Shown: piece by piece, positions 18,484-28,700 of the stretch | Position numbering within the stretch: the stretch's first letter is position 1 | How the letters are laid out: every line of letters starts with the position of its first letter | Origin: Rouxiella badensis | GTDB lineage: Bacteria > Pseudomonadota > Gammaproteobacteria > Enterobacterales > Enterobacteriaceae | Direction of reading: 5' to 3' | NCBI RefSeq assembly: GCF_002093665.1 | Contig: NZ_MRWE01000029.1 | Location: 1 to 64,000, forward strand | Length of the DNA: 64,000 nucleotides | Program-made: the position numbers and the translations under genes | The notes under the pieces: model-generated | Seen by the model: only the letters and a program-made list of their open reading frames with translations | The model's database searches: none | What the model was told of the DNA's origin: nothing

Positions 18484-19512
18484 ATGAAAAATACGTTGGT
18501 GAAGAGTAAAACCCTGCGAGGCGCGATTGCCGTGCTGCTACTGGTCGGTGGCGCAGCGTCGGCCGGTGCGACAGAACTGTTGAACAGTTCTTACGACGTT
18601 TCTCGAGAACTCTTTGCTGCCCTCAATCCTCCGTTTGAACAGCAGTGGGCCGCACAAAATAACGGCGACAAGTTGGAAGTCAAACAATCGCACGCCGGAT
18701 CTTCGAAGCAGGCGCTGGCTATTTTGCAGGGCCTCAAGGCCGACGTGGTTACCTATAATCAGGTCACGGATGTGCAGATTTTGCACGATCGCGGCAACCT
18801 GATCCCGGCGGATTGGCAAAGCCGTCTGCCGAACCACAGTTCGCCGTTCTATTCGACCATGGCGTTCCTGGTGCGTAAGGGCAATCCCAAGAATATTCAT
18901 ACCTGGGACGACCTGACCCGCAGCGACGTCAAGCTGGTGTTCCCGAATCCTAAAACCTCTGGCAACGGACGCTATACCTATCTGGGCGCCTGGGGGGCAT
19001 TTAACCTTGAAGACGGCAACAATCAGGCACAGACGCGCGAGAAGATGGCTCGCCTGATTAAGAACGTCGAAGTTTTTGATATCGGCGGTCGCGGCGCAAC
19101 GACCACCTTTGTCGATCGCGGTTTGGGCGATGTGCTGATCAGCTTTGAGTCAGAAGTGGACAACATCCGCAAACAGTACGGGGCAGACAAATACGAAGTG
19201 ATCGTCCCGCCGGTCGATATTTTGGCCGAGTTCCCGGTCGCCTGGGTCGACAAAAACGTCGAGAAAAAGGGGACCGAGAAGGCGGCGAAAGCCTACCTGA
19301 ACTATCTGTGGAGCCCAGAGGCGCAGAAAATTATCACCCGCTTCAGCTACCGTGTGTACGACAAGAAAGTCATGGAACAGGCGAAGGGGCAGTTCCCGCC
19401 GACCAAGCTGTTTAAAGTTGAAGACCAATTTGGAGGATGGCCACAAGTGATGAAAACCCATTTCGATACCGGCGGTGAGCTGGACAAACTGATCGCGCAG
19501 GGACACCAGTAA
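18484..19512 (+). CDS. cysP: Thiosulfate/sulfate-binding periplasmic protein CysP
   Basis: 342 residues with a signal peptide (cleavage near SAGA|TE at about residue 29). The mature protein matches sulfate/thiosulfate-binding proteins ([41 protein letters not shown]). It delivers thiosulfate and sulfate to the CysT-CysW-CysA importer. It is first in cysPTWA, and its stop overlaps the cysT start (TAATG). The 200-bp AT-rich leader should hold a CysB-activated promoter, but I cannot fix the sites by eye. Confidence 0.96.
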   Translation: MKNTLVKSKTLRGAIAVLLLVGGAASAGATELLNSSYDVSRELFAALNPPFEQQWAAQNNGDKLEVKQSHAGSSKQALAILQGLKADVVTYNQVTDVQILHDRGNLIPADWQSRLPNHSSPFYSTMAFLVRKGNPKNIHTWDDLTRSDVKLVFPNPKTSGNGRYTYLGAWGAFNLEDGNNQAQTREKMARLIKNVEVFDIGGRGATTTFVDRGLGDVLISFESEVDNIRKQYGADKYEVIVPPVDILAEFPVAWVDKNVEKKGTEKAAKAYLNYLWSPEAQKIITRFSYRVYDKKVMEQAKGQFPPTKLFKVEDQFGGWPQVMKTHFDTGGELDKLIAQGHQ

Positions 19513-20342
19513 TGTTGTTGTCTACCAAACGCGTATTACCCGGATTTACGCTGAGTCTCGGCAGCAGTCTGCTGTTCGTTTGCCTGGTGCTGCTTTTACC
19601 GCTGAGCGCACTGATTATTCAGCTGTCGCACATGACGCTGGCACAGTATTGGGCGGTAGTGACCGATCCACAGGTGGTCGCGGCGTACAAAGTGACGCTG
19701 CTGTCTGCTGCGGTGGCCAGTATCTTTAACGGCTTTTTTGGCATGCTGATGGCCTGGATCCTGACCCGCTACGAGTTCCCGGGCAAGACCATTCTTGATG
19801 GTTTGATGGACTTACCTTTCGCGCTGCCGACGGCGGTAGCGGGCTTGACGCTGGCCGGCCTGTTCTCGGTGAACGGCTTCTACGGCCAGTGGCTAGCGCA
19901 TTTTGATATCAAGGTGGCCTACACCTGGTTGGGTATCGCCGTGGCAATGGCGTTTACCAGCATCCCGTTCGTGGTGCGCACCGTGCAACCGGTGCTCGAG
20001 GAGCTGGGCCCTGAATACGAAGAGGCGGCTGAAACGCTGGGTGCTTCGCGCTGGCAGAGCTTCCGTCGCGTGGTGTTACCTGAAGTCATGCCTTCACTGA
20101 TGGCGGGCACGGCGCTGTCGTTTACCCGCAGCCTCGGCGAGTTTGGCGCGGTGATTTTTATCGCCGGGAATATTGCCTGGAAGACGGAAGTCACCTCGCT
20201 AATGATTTTCGTGCGTTTGCAGCAGTTCGACTATGCGGCCGCCAGCGCTATCGCCTCGGTCATCCTGGCGGCGTCGCTGATTCTGCTGTTCGCGATTAAC
20301 ACTTTGCAAAGCCGTTACGGCCGTCGTCTTGGAGGCCAATAA
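19512..20342 (+). CDS. cysT: Sulfate/thiosulfate ABC permease CysT (CysU)
   Basis: 276 residues and about six membrane segments. The ABC permease EAA motif is EEAAETLGASRWQSFRRVVLP (residues about 175-195), which docks on the CysA ATPase. It pairs with CysW to form the inner-membrane channel. The start overlaps the cysP stop by one base, and its stop overlaps the cysW start by one base, so the operon is translationally coupled. Confidence 0.95.
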   Translation: MLLSTKRVLPGFTLSLGSSLLFVCLVLLLPLSALIIQLSHMTLAQYWAVVTDPQVVAAYKVTLLSAAVASIFNGFFGMLMAWILTRYEFPGKTILDGLMDLPFALPTAVAGLTLAGLFSVNGFYGQWLAHFDIKVAYTWLGIAVAMAFTSIPFVVRTVQPVLEELGPEYEEAAETLGASRWQSFRRVVLPEVMPSLMAGTALSFTRSLGEFGAVIFIAGNIAWKTEVTSLMIFVRLQQFDYAAASAIASVILAASLILLFAINTLQSRYGRRLGGQ

Positions 20343-21217
20343 TGTCGCAGTTAACGCAGGTTGAAGACTCCGCACCACGCCGCATCGACTGGCTGAAATG
20401 GTCGCTTATCGGTCTGGGCACGCTGATTTGCGTGTTCTTGTTGGTGGTGCCGATGATAACCATTTTTGTCTTGGCGCTGTCGGACGGCATTGCGGCGGTA
20501 GGCAAAAATCTCGCCGACCCGGACATGCTGCACGCCATCTGGCTGACGGTATTGATGGCGCTGATTACCGTGCCGGTGAATCTGGTTTTCGGTACCCTGC
20601 TGGCGTGGCTGGTAGCGCGATTCAACTTTCCGGGACGCCAGCTGCTGCTGACGCTTATCGATATTCCTTTTGCCGTGTCGCCGGTGGTGGCAGGGCTGCT
20701 GTATCTGCTGTTTTATGGCAGCAATGGCCCGCTGGGTGGCTGGCTCGAGGCGCACAACCTACAGTTCATGTTCGCCTGGCCGGGCATGGCAATGGTAACT
20801 ATTTTCGTGACCTGCCCGTTCGTGATTCGCGAGTTGGTGCCGGTGATGCTGAGTCAGGGGAGTCAGGAAGACGAGGCTGCGGTTCTGCTTGGCGCATCCG
20901 GCTGGCAGATGTTCCGCCGCGTCACGCTGCCGAACATTCGTTGGGCGCTGCTGTACGGTGTGGTGTTGACCAACGCACGCGCCATCGGTGAATTTGGCGC
21001 AGTGTCCGTGGTTTCCGGCGCTATCCGTGGAGAAACCTACACGCTGCCATTACAGGTCGAATTATTGAATCAGGACTACAACATCGCAGGCTCGTTTACC
21101 GCCGCCGCGCTGCTGACCCTGATGGCAATCGTCACACTATTTCTGAAGAGCGGTTTGCAATGGCGCCTGGCGCGCAACAATGACCGTCTTGAGCGGGAGG
21201 GAAACAATGAGCATTGA
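20342..21217 (+). CDS. cysW: Sulfate/thiosulfate ABC permease CysW
   Basis: 291 residues, six-helix permease. The EAA-type motif is [22 protein letters not shown], broken after the conserved glycine as usual. Partner of CysT. The last 11 bases overlap the start of cysA, again indicating coupled translation in cysPTWA. Confidence 0.95.
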   Translation: MSQLTQVEDSAPRRIDWLKWSLIGLGTLICVFLLVVPMITIFVLALSDGIAAVGKNLADPDMLHAIWLTVLMALITVPVNLVFGTLLAWLVARFNFPGRQLLLTLIDIPFAVSPVVAGLLYLLFYGSNGPLGGWLEAHNLQFMFAWPGMAMVTIFVTCPFVIRELVPVMLSQGSQEDEAAVLLGASGWQMFRRVTLPNIRWALLYGVVLTNARAIGEFGAVSVVSGAIRGETYTLPLQVELLNQDYNIAGSFTAAALLTLMAIVTLFLKSGLQWRLARNNDRLEREGNNEH

Positions 21218-22301
21218 AATTAACGGTATCAACAAGTTTTTTGGTCGCACCAAGGTGCTCAATGATATCTCCCTCGATATTCCCTCCGGCCAGATGGTTG
21301 CGCTGCTTGGGCCTTCCGGCTCTGGCAAGACTACGCTGCTGCGCATCATCGCCGGGCTCGAGAACCAAAGTTCCGGGCAACTGAGCTTCCACGGTAAGGA
21401 CGTGACGCGCCTGCACGCGCGCGACCGCCAGGTGGGCTTCGTGTTCCAGCATTACGCGCTGTTTCGTCATATGACGGTGTTTGACAACATCGCCTTCGGC
21501 CTGACCGTGCTGCCGCGCCGCGAGCGTCCTGACGCCGCGACCATCAAACAGAAGGTCGCCAAACTGCTGGAAATGGTTCAACTGAGCCATTTGGGGAACC
21601 GTTATCCGGCCCAGCTTTCCGGTGGTCAGAAGCAGCGTGTGGCGCTGGCGCGTGCGCTCGCCGTTGAACCGCAAATCCTGCTGCTCGATGAACCGTTCGG
21701 TGCGCTGGATGCGCAGGTTCGTAAAGAGCTGCGCCGCTGGCTGCGTCAGCTGCATGAAGAGATCAAGTTCACCAGCGTGTTCGTGACCCACGACCAGGAA
21801 GAGGCGATGGAAGTCGCCGATCGCGTGGTGGTAATGAGTCAGGGGAACATTGAGCAGGTCGGTACGCCAATCGAAATCTGGCGCGAACCGGCTACGCGTT
21901 TTGTGCTGGAGTTTATGGGCGAAGTGAACCGCATTGGCGGCGAAATTCGCGGCTCTCAGCTTTATGTCGGTCAGCATCACTGGCCGCTGGCTATCGCGCC
22001 GCTTCATCAGGGACCGGTTGATCTGTTTCTGCGTCCGTGGGAGATGGAAATCACCACTCAAAGCACGACGCGATGTCCGCTGCCGGTGCAGGTGTTGGAA
22101 GTCAGCCCGCGCGGCCACTTCTGGCAGTTGACCGTACAGCCGCAGGGCTGGCTCGATGACCCGATTTCCGTGGTGTTGTCGGAGACGGAAGACCACCGTC
22201 CACCGCAGCGCGGCGATCGCTACTTCGTGGGTGGCCTAAACGGGCGTCTGTACGCGGGCGACCAGCAGCTGCAATCTGTAGAGCTCGCTAAAACTGCGTA
22301 A
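21207..22301 (+). CDS. cysA: Sulfate/thiosulfate import ATP-binding protein CysA
   Basis: 364 residues (E. coli 365). ABC ATPase with Walker [10 protein letters not shown]-loop in FVFQHYALF, signature LSGGQKQR, Walker B ILLLDEP and the switch histidine in [11 protein letters not shown]-terminal regulatory domain follows after about residue 240. It powers sulfate uptake at the inner membrane. The frame extends upstream to 21180, but the conserved MSIEI start at 21207 has GGGAGG before it and overlaps cysW by 11 bases. A strong terminator follows before cysM. Confidence 0.96.
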   Translation: MSIEINGINKFFGRTKVLNDISLDIPSGQMVALLGPSGSGKTTLLRIIAGLENQSSGQLSFHGKDVTRLHARDRQVGFVFQHYALFRHMTVFDNIAFGLTVLPRRERPDAATIKQKVAKLLEMVQLSHLGNRYPAQLSGGQKQRVALARALAVEPQILLLDEPFGALDAQVRKELRRWLRQLHEEIKFTSVFVTHDQEEAMEVADRVVVMSQGNIEQVGTPIEIWREPATRFVLEFMGEVNRIGGEIRGSQLYVGQHHWPLAIAPLHQGPVDLFLRPWEMEITTQSTTRCPLPVQVLEVSPRGHFWQLTVQPQGWLDDPISVVLSETEDHRPPQRGDRYFVGGLNGRLYAGDQQLQSVELAKTA

Positions 22302-22339
22302 TAGTTTTAAAATTCTTCAACTTTAATTAGTATGGTTAA

Positions 22340-22370
22340 AAAAAGGGCGGTTATTCCGCCCTTTTTATCG
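22340..22370 (+). terminator. Rho-independent terminator after cysA
   Basis: AAAAAGGGCGG (22340-22350) and CCGCCCTTTTT (22356-22366) form an 11-bp stem with a 5-base loop and T run. It separates cysPTWA from cysM, although cysM lies only 131 bp after cysA. Confidence 0.9.
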
Positions 22371-22432
22371 TTTTATACTCATTTATTCATTTTAGTGCAG
22401 TTATTATACCCATCTGAAATAAGGCAGCTACA

Positions 22433-23314
22433 GTGAGCACGCTCGAACAATATATTGGCAACACGCCTTTAGTGCGGTTACAGCGCCTGTCAAAGGATCT
22501 TGATAGCGAAATTTGGGTCAAGCTGGAAGGCAATAACCCGGCCGGATCGGTAAAAGATCGCGCCGCTTTCTTTATGATCGATCAGGCAGAAAAACGTGGC
22601 GAAATTCGCCCGGGCGATACGCTTATCGAGGCGACCAGCGGCAATACCGGCATTGCGCTGGCGATGATTGCTGCGCTAAAGGGCTACAGGCTGAAACTGC
22701 TGATGCCCGAAAATATGAGTATGGAACGTCAGGCGGCGATGCGTGCCTACGGCGCAGAACTGCTGCTGGTGAGCCGCGCGCAGGGGATGGAAGGTGCACG
22801 TGACCTGGCTCAGGAGATGGCCTCGCGCGGCGAGGGGAAAGTCCTGGACCAGTTTAACAACCCTGATAACTCGTTGGCGCACTTCGCGACGACTGGCCCT
22901 GAAATCTGGCAGCAGACGGCGGGACGGATTACGCATTTTGTTTCCAGCATGGGCACCACCGGCACCATTAGCGGCGTGAGTCGCTATCTTAAGTCCCAGC
23001 GCCCCGACGTGCGTATTATTGGCTTACAGCCGGACGAAGGCAGCAGCATTCCCGGCATTCGCCGCTGGCCTGCCGAATATCTGCCGGGCATCTTCCAGCC
23101 CGAGCTGGTTGACGAGATTATCGACATGGCACAGGTCGAAGCGGAGATAACCATGCGCCGACTGGCGCGTGAAGAAGGTATCTTCTGTGGCGTAAGCTCC
23201 GGCGGTGCCGTGGCGGGAGCTTTACTGGTCGCGAAGGCAAATCCGGGTTCCATCGTGGTGGCCATTATTTGCGACCGTGGCGATCGTTATCTCTCTACCG
23301 GCGTCTTTAATTAA
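22433..23314 (+). CDS. cysM: Cysteine synthase B (O-acetylserine sulfhydrylase B)
   Basis: 293 residues, starting at GTG (MSTLEQYIGNTPLV). PLP lysine lies in GSVKDRAA (about residue 41). TSGNTGIA binds the substrate carboxylate and the phosphate-loop motif is GTTGT. CysM makes cysteine from O-acetylserine and sulfide, and S-sulfocysteine from thiosulfate, so it suits its place behind the thiosulfate importer. It is about 10 residues shorter at the C-terminus than E. coli CysM, ending soon after GDRYLSTGVF. Confidence 0.95.
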   Translation: MSTLEQYIGNTPLVRLQRLSKDLDSEIWVKLEGNNPAGSVKDRAAFFMIDQAEKRGEIRPGDTLIEATSGNTGIALAMIAALKGYRLKLLMPENMSMERQAAMRAYGAELLLVSRAQGMEGARDLAQEMASRGEGKVLDQFNNPDNSLAHFATTGPEIWQQTAGRITHFVSSMGTTGTISGVSRYLKSQRPDVRIIGLQPDEGSSIPGIRRWPAEYLPGIFQPELVDEIIDMAQVEAEITMRRLAREEGIFCGVSSGGAVAGALLVAKANPGSIVVAIICDRGDRYLSTGVFN

Positions 23315-23542
23315 AATCATCGAATTAAGCAGACGGAATTTCGTTTCCTATACTACAACTATCTGTTTTACCTGAGCCCCATATTCATGCTGGCTTGATG
23401 CCGCTTATTAGCGCGTTTGTGGGGAGATAGCGCCCGTTTTCTGTGACTAAAATGGGTAAAAGGTAAAAATAGAGTAAATGCTACTGCGGCATCACGGGAT
23501 AGGGGTAAAAATGAGCGGAAATATGCCAGGCGGAAAAAAATA

Positions 23543-24226
23543 ATGAAAATTCTATTAGTCGATGACGATCTCGAATTGGGCACCATGCTTTGTGAATACC
23601 TGATTGCCGAAGGCTTTGATGCCAATCTGGTGCTGAACGGTAAATTGGGCATTGAAGGTGCGATGTCAGGCGAATACAGCGCCATGATCCTCGACATCAT
23701 GCTGCCGGATATGAGCGGTATCGATGTGCTGCGTCAGGTGCGTAAAAACAGCCGATTGCCGATCATCATGCTGACGGCGAAGGGCGACAACATCGACCGC
23801 GTCATCGGTCTGGAGATGGGTGCCGATGACTACATGCCAAAACCTTGCTACCCGCGTGAGCTGGTGGCGCGTCTGCGTGCCGTACTGCGCCGCGTGGAAG
23901 AGCAGCAGGACATACACTCTGATTCATCGAGCATTCACTACGGTGACCTGACGTTAAACCCGGCGACCCGCAGCAGCGAATGGCAGGGCGTGGCGTTTGA
24001 CCTGACTGCATCAGAATTTAACCTGCTGGAGCTGCTGCTTCGCTCACCGGAGCGAGTGGTGTCGAAGGACGAGCTGTCCGAGAAGGGGCTGGGCCGTCCG
24101 CGCGAAGCTTACGACCGCAGCATCGACGTACATATCAGCAACATCCGTCAGAAACTCGCGTCGCTAAACGGCGGCGATGTCATGACGATTGAAACGGTGC
24201 GAAGCATTGGCTATCGAATCCGATAA
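23543..24226 (+). CDS. OmpR-family response regulator (RssB/CpxR-like)
   Basis: 227 residues. Receiver domain (1-115) with acidic pocket DDD at 7-9, phospho-acceptor D51 in MILDIMLPDM, T78 in MLTAKG and K100. A winged-helix DNA-binding domain (about 130-227) ends in VRSIGYRIR. It overlaps the histidine-kinase gene that follows. The pair lies between cysM and crr. I recall the Serratia RssB-RssA swarming regulators as close in sequence, but I have not verified this, so no symbol is given. CpxR is the next nearest family. Confidence 0.88.
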   Translation: MKILLVDDDLELGTMLCEYLIAEGFDANLVLNGKLGIEGAMSGEYSAMILDIMLPDMSGIDVLRQVRKNSRLPIIMLTAKGDNIDRVIGLEMGADDYMPKPCYPRELVARLRAVLRRVEEQQDIHSDSSSIHYGDLTLNPATRSSEWQGVAFDLTASEFNLLELLLRSPERVVSKDELSEKGLGRPREAYDRSIDVHISNIRQKLASLNGGDVMTIETVRSIGYRIR

Positions 24227-25565
24227 ACGCCTGCGCGGCAGGCTCTTTTGGAAGATTTTACTGGGTTATTGGCTGACATTTGTCATCATGGCCCAGGTTC
24301 TCTGGGCGGTATTTTCCTTCTATTACCACCATGAGCCGCCGGAAAGTAGTATCGCACGGCGCTTTGTCAAACTGCAAATCACCTCGGCGGAATCGACACT
24401 GCACACCGGCGGATTGCCTGCCCTGAATGCGATGATTGCCGACTGGCCTCCCGACGACAGACGTTTATTCACGATAGAATCTTCGATGATTCCGATCAAA
24501 GGAGAATCGTTGAACGACCTTGAGCCGGGCAAGACAACTCCTCAGGAAATTGTTGAATTTGTTCAGGCACCCGATGGGCAAGGCTACCGACTGCGCTACA
24601 ACGTCAAAGGGCTTATGGATGAGTATCGGCCGAAGAGAGAGCAACACTGGTTTAATATGCCACCCCCGTTTCTATGGATAGGCGGGATAGGCGGGCTGCT
24701 TTTTAGCACCATGTTGGCCTGGAACCTGACCCGTCCGATGCTGCAGATGCGTCAGGCCTTTGGGCGAGTGTCGCAAGGGGATTTATCGGTCCGCCTGTTT
24801 GCCACCATGGGCAAGCGCCATGACGAACTCTCTGAGGTTGCGCGCGACTTCGACTCGATGGCCGAGCGTTTGCAGGTACTGGTTAAGGCCCGCGAAGAAC
24901 TGCTGCACGACGTTTCGCACGAGCTACGTTCACCGCTGGCACGACTGCAGCTGGCGATTGGCCTTGCGCGCCAGAACCCGCTGAATGTCGAAACCTCGCT
25001 CAAACGTATCGAGCATGAGGCAGGACGACTGGACAAGATGATCGGTGAGCTGCTGGCACTGTCGCGCACCGAGCATAGCAACCTGCCCGATGAGGAGTAT
25101 TTTGACCTCTATGGACTGGTCGAGGCGGTGGTCAACGATGCTCGCTACGAGGCACAGCTTCCGGGCGTCGATATCATTTTGAACTGTAATCATCAGGGCG
25201 ATCTGGATTACACCGTCAAGGGCAACGCCGAGCTCATGCGTCGTGCTATCGACAACGTGGTGCGCAACGCGCTGCGCTTCTCGGCGCGCGGGCAGGCGAT
25301 TAACGTGTCGCTGACGTCGAAAGAGGATGACCTGTGCGTCGAGGTGGCCGATCAGGGGCCGGGCGTAGAGGAAGACAAGCTGTCGAGCATCTTCGATCCG
25401 TTTGTACGCGTGATGTCACCGCTTTCTGGCAAAGGCTACGGCCTTGGGCTGGCGATTACCAAAAAGGTGATGGTAGCGCATCATGGGAAGATTGAAGCGC
25501 GTAACGGCTCTCCTAGAGGCCTTGTTATCGTTCTCAAGGTTCCCCACTGGAAAAGCCTGGTATAA
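24189..25565 (+). CDS. Sensor histidine kinase (RssA/CpxA-like)
   Basis: Up to 458 residues. Two membrane segments (about 24-45 and 160-178) flank a periplasmic sensor of about 110 residues. HAMP follows at about 178-230, then the H-box LLHDVSHELRSPLARLQ with H244, N-box DNVVRNALRFSA, and G-boxes VADQGPGVEEDK and GKGYGLGLAI. The start is uncertain: the frame opens with TTG at 24189 and another TTG is at 24207. Both overlap the regulator gene and there is no ATG before the first membrane helix. Partner of the preceding regulator. The ligand is unknown; fatty acids are reported for RssA. Confidence 0.85.
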   Translation: MKRCEALAIESDKRLRGRLFWKILLGYWLTFVIMAQVLWAVFSFYYHHEPPESSIARRFVKLQITSAESTLHTGGLPALNAMIADWPPDDRRLFTIESSMIPIKGESLNDLEPGKTTPQEIVEFVQAPDGQGYRLRYNVKGLMDEYRPKREQHWFNMPPPFLWIGGIGGLLFSTMLAWNLTRPMLQMRQAFGRVSQGDLSVRLFATMGKRHDELSEVARDFDSMAERLQVLVKAREELLHDVSHELRSPLARLQLAIGLARQNPLNVETSLKRIEHEAGRLDKMIGELLALSRTEHSNLPDEEYFDLYGLVEAVVNDARYEAQLPGVDIILNCNHQGDLDYTVKGNAELMRRAIDNVVRNALRFSARGQAINVSLTSKEDDLCVEVADQGPGVEEDKLSSIFDPFVRVMSPLSGKGYGLGLAITKKVMVAHHGKIEARNGSPRGLVIVLKVPHWKSLV

Positions 25566-25592
25566 GTTTTGAACTTTGGAATTCAGGCAAAA

Positions 25593-25617
25593 AAAACGGC
25601 GCTAATAGCGCCGTTTT
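25593..25617. terminator. Bidirectional terminator between the sensor kinase and crr
   Basis: AAAACGGCGCT (25593-25603) and AGCGCCGTTTT (25607-25617) with a 3-base loop, A run on the left and T run on the right. It serves the kinase gene on plus and crr on minus. Confidence 0.92.
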
Positions 25618-25632
25618 TCATCAAGAGTGGTC

Positions 25633-26142
25633 TTACTTTTTGATGCGAATGATCGGGGTCTCACCGACGATGACGCTACCAGAAAGCTTAATCAGCTCTT
25701 TAATCTCATCCATGTTAGAGATAACAACCGGAGTCAGGGTTGACTTGGCTTTCTCTTCCAGCAGGGCCAGATCAAACTCGATAATCAAATCGCCTTTCTT
25801 AACGCGCTGTCCTTCTTCGGCAATGCGTTTGAAGCCTTCACCTTTCAGTTCGACGGTGTCGATACCGAAGTGAACAAACAGCTCAATGCCGCTGTCGGAT
25901 TCGATTGAGAAAGCATGGTTGGTTTCGAAGATTTTACCAATGGTGCCGTCAACCGGTGCGACGATTTTGTTGCCCGCGGGTTTAATCGCGATACCATCGC
26001 CTACGATTTTCTCGGCGAAAACCACATCGGGTACATCTTCAATATTGACAATTTCACCAGACAGAGGCGCAACAATCTCGATTGTGCCTGCATCTTTCTT
26101 ATCATCAGAAACCAATGATTTTAATTTATCGAACAAACCCAT
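25633..26142 (-). CDS. crr: PTS glucose-specific component IIA (IIA-Glc)
   Basis: 169 residues, the same length as E. coli. Phosphorylated histidine H91 in ELFVHFGID and supporting H76 in [10 protein letters not shown]-Glc passes phosphate from HPr to the glucose permease and regulates adenylate cyclase and non-PTS permeases. It is last in ptsH-ptsI-crr and 47 bp after ptsI. In E. coli crr also has promoters inside ptsI. Confidence 0.97.
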   Translation of the reverse strand: MGLFDKLKSLVSDDKKDAGTIEIVAPLSGEIVNIEDVPDVVFAEKIVGDGIAIKPAGNKIVAPVDGTIGKIFETNHAFSIESDSGIELFVHFGIDTVELKGEGFKRIAEEGQRVKKGDLIIEFDLALLEEKAKSTLTPVVISNMDEIKELIKLSGSVIVGETPIIRIKK

Positions 26143-26189
26143 GATCTTCTCCTAAGCATTAATTTGGGCAGCTTTCCAGCAACGCGCAA

Positions 26190-27917
26190 TTAGCAGAGTG
26201 TTTTCTCTTCGATGAATTTGTTAACCAAATTCATCAACTCTTGCGCCGTAGGTTGGGCCAGAGCCTCTTCTGCCAGCGCCTTCACATCTTCGAAGTTTGT
26301 ATTACGAATAATTTTCTTGATGCGTGGGATTGAGATTGCGCTCATGCTGAACTCATCTAAACCCATGCCCAATAAGAGAAGTGTAGCACGTTCGTCACCT
26401 GCTAGCTCTCCACACATGCCAGTCCATTTACCCGCGGCATGAGATGCATCAATAACTTGCTTGATTAGCGCAAGAACCGATGGGGACATTGGATTATAAA
26501 GATGAGAAATCAGTTCATTACCGCGATCTACTGCCAGAGTATACTGGGTAAGGTCGTTTGTACCAATACTGAAGAAATCAACTTCTTTCGCCAGGTGGTG
26601 AGCAATCACTGCCGCTGCCGGTGTTTCCACCATCACGCCAACTTCAATTGACTCATCAAAGGCTTTACCTTCTTCACGCAGCTGGCCTTTGAGCATCTTC
26701 AGCTCGCCGTTCAGCTCGCGCACTTCCTCAACGGAGATAACCATCGGGAACATGATGCGCAGTTTACCGAAAGCAGAAGCACGCAGGATTGCACGCAGCT
26801 GATCGTGGAGGATTTCCTTACGATCTAAACAGATGCGGATTGCGCGCCAGCCCAGGAACGGGTTCTCTTCCTTCGGCAGATTCATGTAAGGCAGCTCTTT
26901 GTCGCCGCCGATATCCATGGTACGGACAATAACCGCCTGTGAGCCCATTGCTTCGGCAACGGCTTTGTAAGCCTGGAACTGTTCTTCTTCGGTCGGCAGG
27001 CTGTCGCGGTCCATAAACAGGAACTCGGTGCGATACAGGCCTACACCTTCTGCGCCGTTACGCTCTGCACCGGCGACGTCGCGCACGGTACCGATGTTGG
27101 CACAGACTTCAACCTGATGGCCGTCCAGCGTAATCGCCGGCAGATCTTTCAGTTTCGCCAGCTCGTCTTTCTCGCTGATGTACTGGTTCTGATCGGCCTT
27201 CAGTTGATCGATGATTTCCGGCGTCGGGTTAACGTAAATCTTGTTATTCACCGCATCCAGGATCAGGAAGTCGTCGTTTTTGACCTGCTTGGTCACATCG
27301 CTGGTCCCGACAATCGCCGGCAGCTCAAGTGAGCGCGCCATGATGGAGGTATGCGAGGTGCGTCCGCCGAGGTCGGTGATGAAGCCCAGCACCTTGTTCA
27401 GGTTTAGCTGTGCGGTCTCGGAAGGCGTCAGGTCGGTTGCTACCAGGATAACTTCGTCCTGAATAGAACCCAGGTCGACGATAGGCATGCCCAAAATGTT
27501 TCTCAGCAGGCGTTTGCCGATGTCACGTACGTCGGCCGCACGCTCTTTGAGGTATTCGTCGTCGAGCTCTTCCAGCGCTTTTGCCTGGCCTTCAATAACT
27601 GAGTAGGCGGCAGCATCGGCGGTGGATTTGTCATCTTTGATGAGGGCTATGATTTCTTGTTCTAGCTCTTCGTCTTCCAACAACATGATGTGGCCTTCGA
27701 AGATGGCTTCTTTCTCTTCACCGAAGGTTTCACCGGCTTTGGTCTTGATCGTTTCGAGCTGGGCAGAGGCTTTAGCACGGCCTGCAAGGAAACGTTCAAC
27801 TTCCTGATTCACGTTGTCAGGAGAGATTTTTTTCCGGTCGATGACAATTTCATCTTCCTTCAGCAACAATGCTTTGCCGAAAGCAATACCGGGAGATACT
27901 AAAATGCCTGAAATCAT
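26190..27917 (-). CDS. ptsI: PTS enzyme I
   Basis: 575 residues, the same as E. coli. The phosphorylated histidine is in [17 protein letters not shown] (about 189). The PEP-binding signature is near [19 protein letters not shown], and [10 protein letters not shown] with its active-site cysteine lies near residue 500. It starts the phosphate relay of all PTS sugars by transferring phosphate from PEP to HPr. A 122-bp gap separates it from ptsH. Confidence 0.98.
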   Translation of the reverse strand: MISGILVSPGIAFGKALLLKEDEIVIDRKKISPDNVNQEVERFLAGRAKASAQLETIKTKAGETFGEEKEAIFEGHIMLLEDEELEQEIIALIKDDKSTADAAAYSVIEGQAKALEELDDEYLKERAADVRDIGKRLLRNILGMPIVDLGSIQDEVILVATDLTPSETAQLNLNKVLGFITDLGGRTSHTSIMARSLELPAIVGTSDVTKQVKNDDFLILDAVNNKIYVNPTPEIIDQLKADQNQYISEKDELAKLKDLPAITLDGHQVEVCANIGTVRDVAGAERNGAEGVGLYRTEFLFMDRDSLPTEEEQFQAYKAVAEAMGSQAVIVRTMDIGGDKELPYMNLPKEENPFLGWRAIRICLDRKEILHDQLRAILRASAFGKLRIMFPMVISVEEVRELNGELKMLKGQLREEGKAFDESIEVGVMVETPAAAVIAHHLAKEVDFFSIGTNDLTQYTLAVDRGNELISHLYNPMSPSVLALIKQVIDASHAAGKWTGMCGELAGDERATLLLLGMGLDEFSMSAISIPRIKKIIRNTNFEDVKALAEEALAQPTAQELMNLVNKFIEEKTLC

Positions 27918-28039
27918 AACCCTACCTTACTGTTGACTGGTGTTAACTCTTATCGAGACCGTTCAGGACGTTATTACGTGGGCATAAATTTGGCTGGAAA
28001 GTAAAAACGTCCTGTTAACTGTCCCTGTGACGAAGCTTC

Positions 28040-28297
28040 TTACTCGAGCTCAGCCATCAGTTTTACCAAGTGCTCGACGGCTTTCTGCTCGTCTTCGCCT
28101 TCAGCGGAAAGAGTCACGACAGTCCCCTGAGTCAGACCCAAAGTTTGCAGTTTGAACAGGCTTTTAGCGCTGGCACTTTTCCCGTTAGAGGTCACGGTAA
28201 TGTCTGAAGTAAAACCTTTAGCTTCTTTCACAAATTGTGCAGCAGGGCGAGTGTGCAGACCATTTGGAGCAGTAATAGTAACTTCTTGCTGGAACAT
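28040..28297 (-). CDS. ptsH: Phosphocarrier protein HPr
   Basis: 85 residues, the full HPr length. H15 in [10 protein letters not shown] receives phosphate from enzyme I, and the conserved serine in KSLFKLQ corresponds to the regulatory position near 46. First gene of ptsH-ptsI-crr. Its 5' region contains the palindrome GCTAAAGTTTAGC at 28336-28348. Confidence 0.98.
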   Translation of the reverse strand: MFQQEVTITAPNGLHTRPAAQFVKEAKGFTSDITVTSNGKSASAKSLFKLQTLGLTQGTVVTLSAEGEDEQKAVEHLVKLMAELE

Positions 28298-28646
28298 TGA
28301 TGATTCCCCAACTTAATTTAAAGTAATGTTGTGGAGCTAAAGTTTAGCGTATAGACCTTGCTTTAGCCTGTGAGATTAACGCCTGAATCACGTTCAGAGG
28401 CGAACTCCGATGCAACAGAAAAAGCAAAAATTTGCACGCCGGGATAAATCCGCTGAATCCATGCTAAATCTTTTCCGTCTCGTTTCCATTATGCCGCCAT
28501 TTACCCTGCTGTAACAAATCAGTAAATCGATTCAGCCAGAAGCAATTGTATGAGCGATTAATTTTACGCACCGAAATAATTGAAGGGTTAAATACTAAAC
28601 CTGGCGGGGAAAATCAATCACAGACTGCACTAAACTTTGATGCAGA
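28298..28646. other. Gene-free region upstream of ptsH
   Basis: About 350 bp with the pts promoter region for minus-strand transcription. A 13-bp palindrome, GCTAAAGTTTAGC, is at 28336-28348. I see no well-placed CRP site of the TGTGA-N6-TCACA form. A 70-codon frame that starts at 28546 runs into the cysK terminator and is not a gene. Confidence 0.5.
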
Positions 28647-28650
28647 CCAC

Positions 28651-28678
28651 AAAAAAGCACCTATCAAGGTGCTTTTTT
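28651..28678. terminator. Terminator downstream of cysK
   Basis: AAAAAAGCACCT (28651-28662) and AGGTGCTTTTTT (28667-28678), a 12-bp stem with a 4-base loop, 22 bp after the cysK stop. Symmetric A and T runs let it work in both directions. Confidence 0.93.
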
Positions 28679-28700
28679 GTTCACTTTTCGGAAGGTGGCA

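Noticed and set aside
28381-28420. TGTGA and TCACG near the ptsH start as a CRP site.
   Set aside because: The half sites are 14 bases apart instead of 6.
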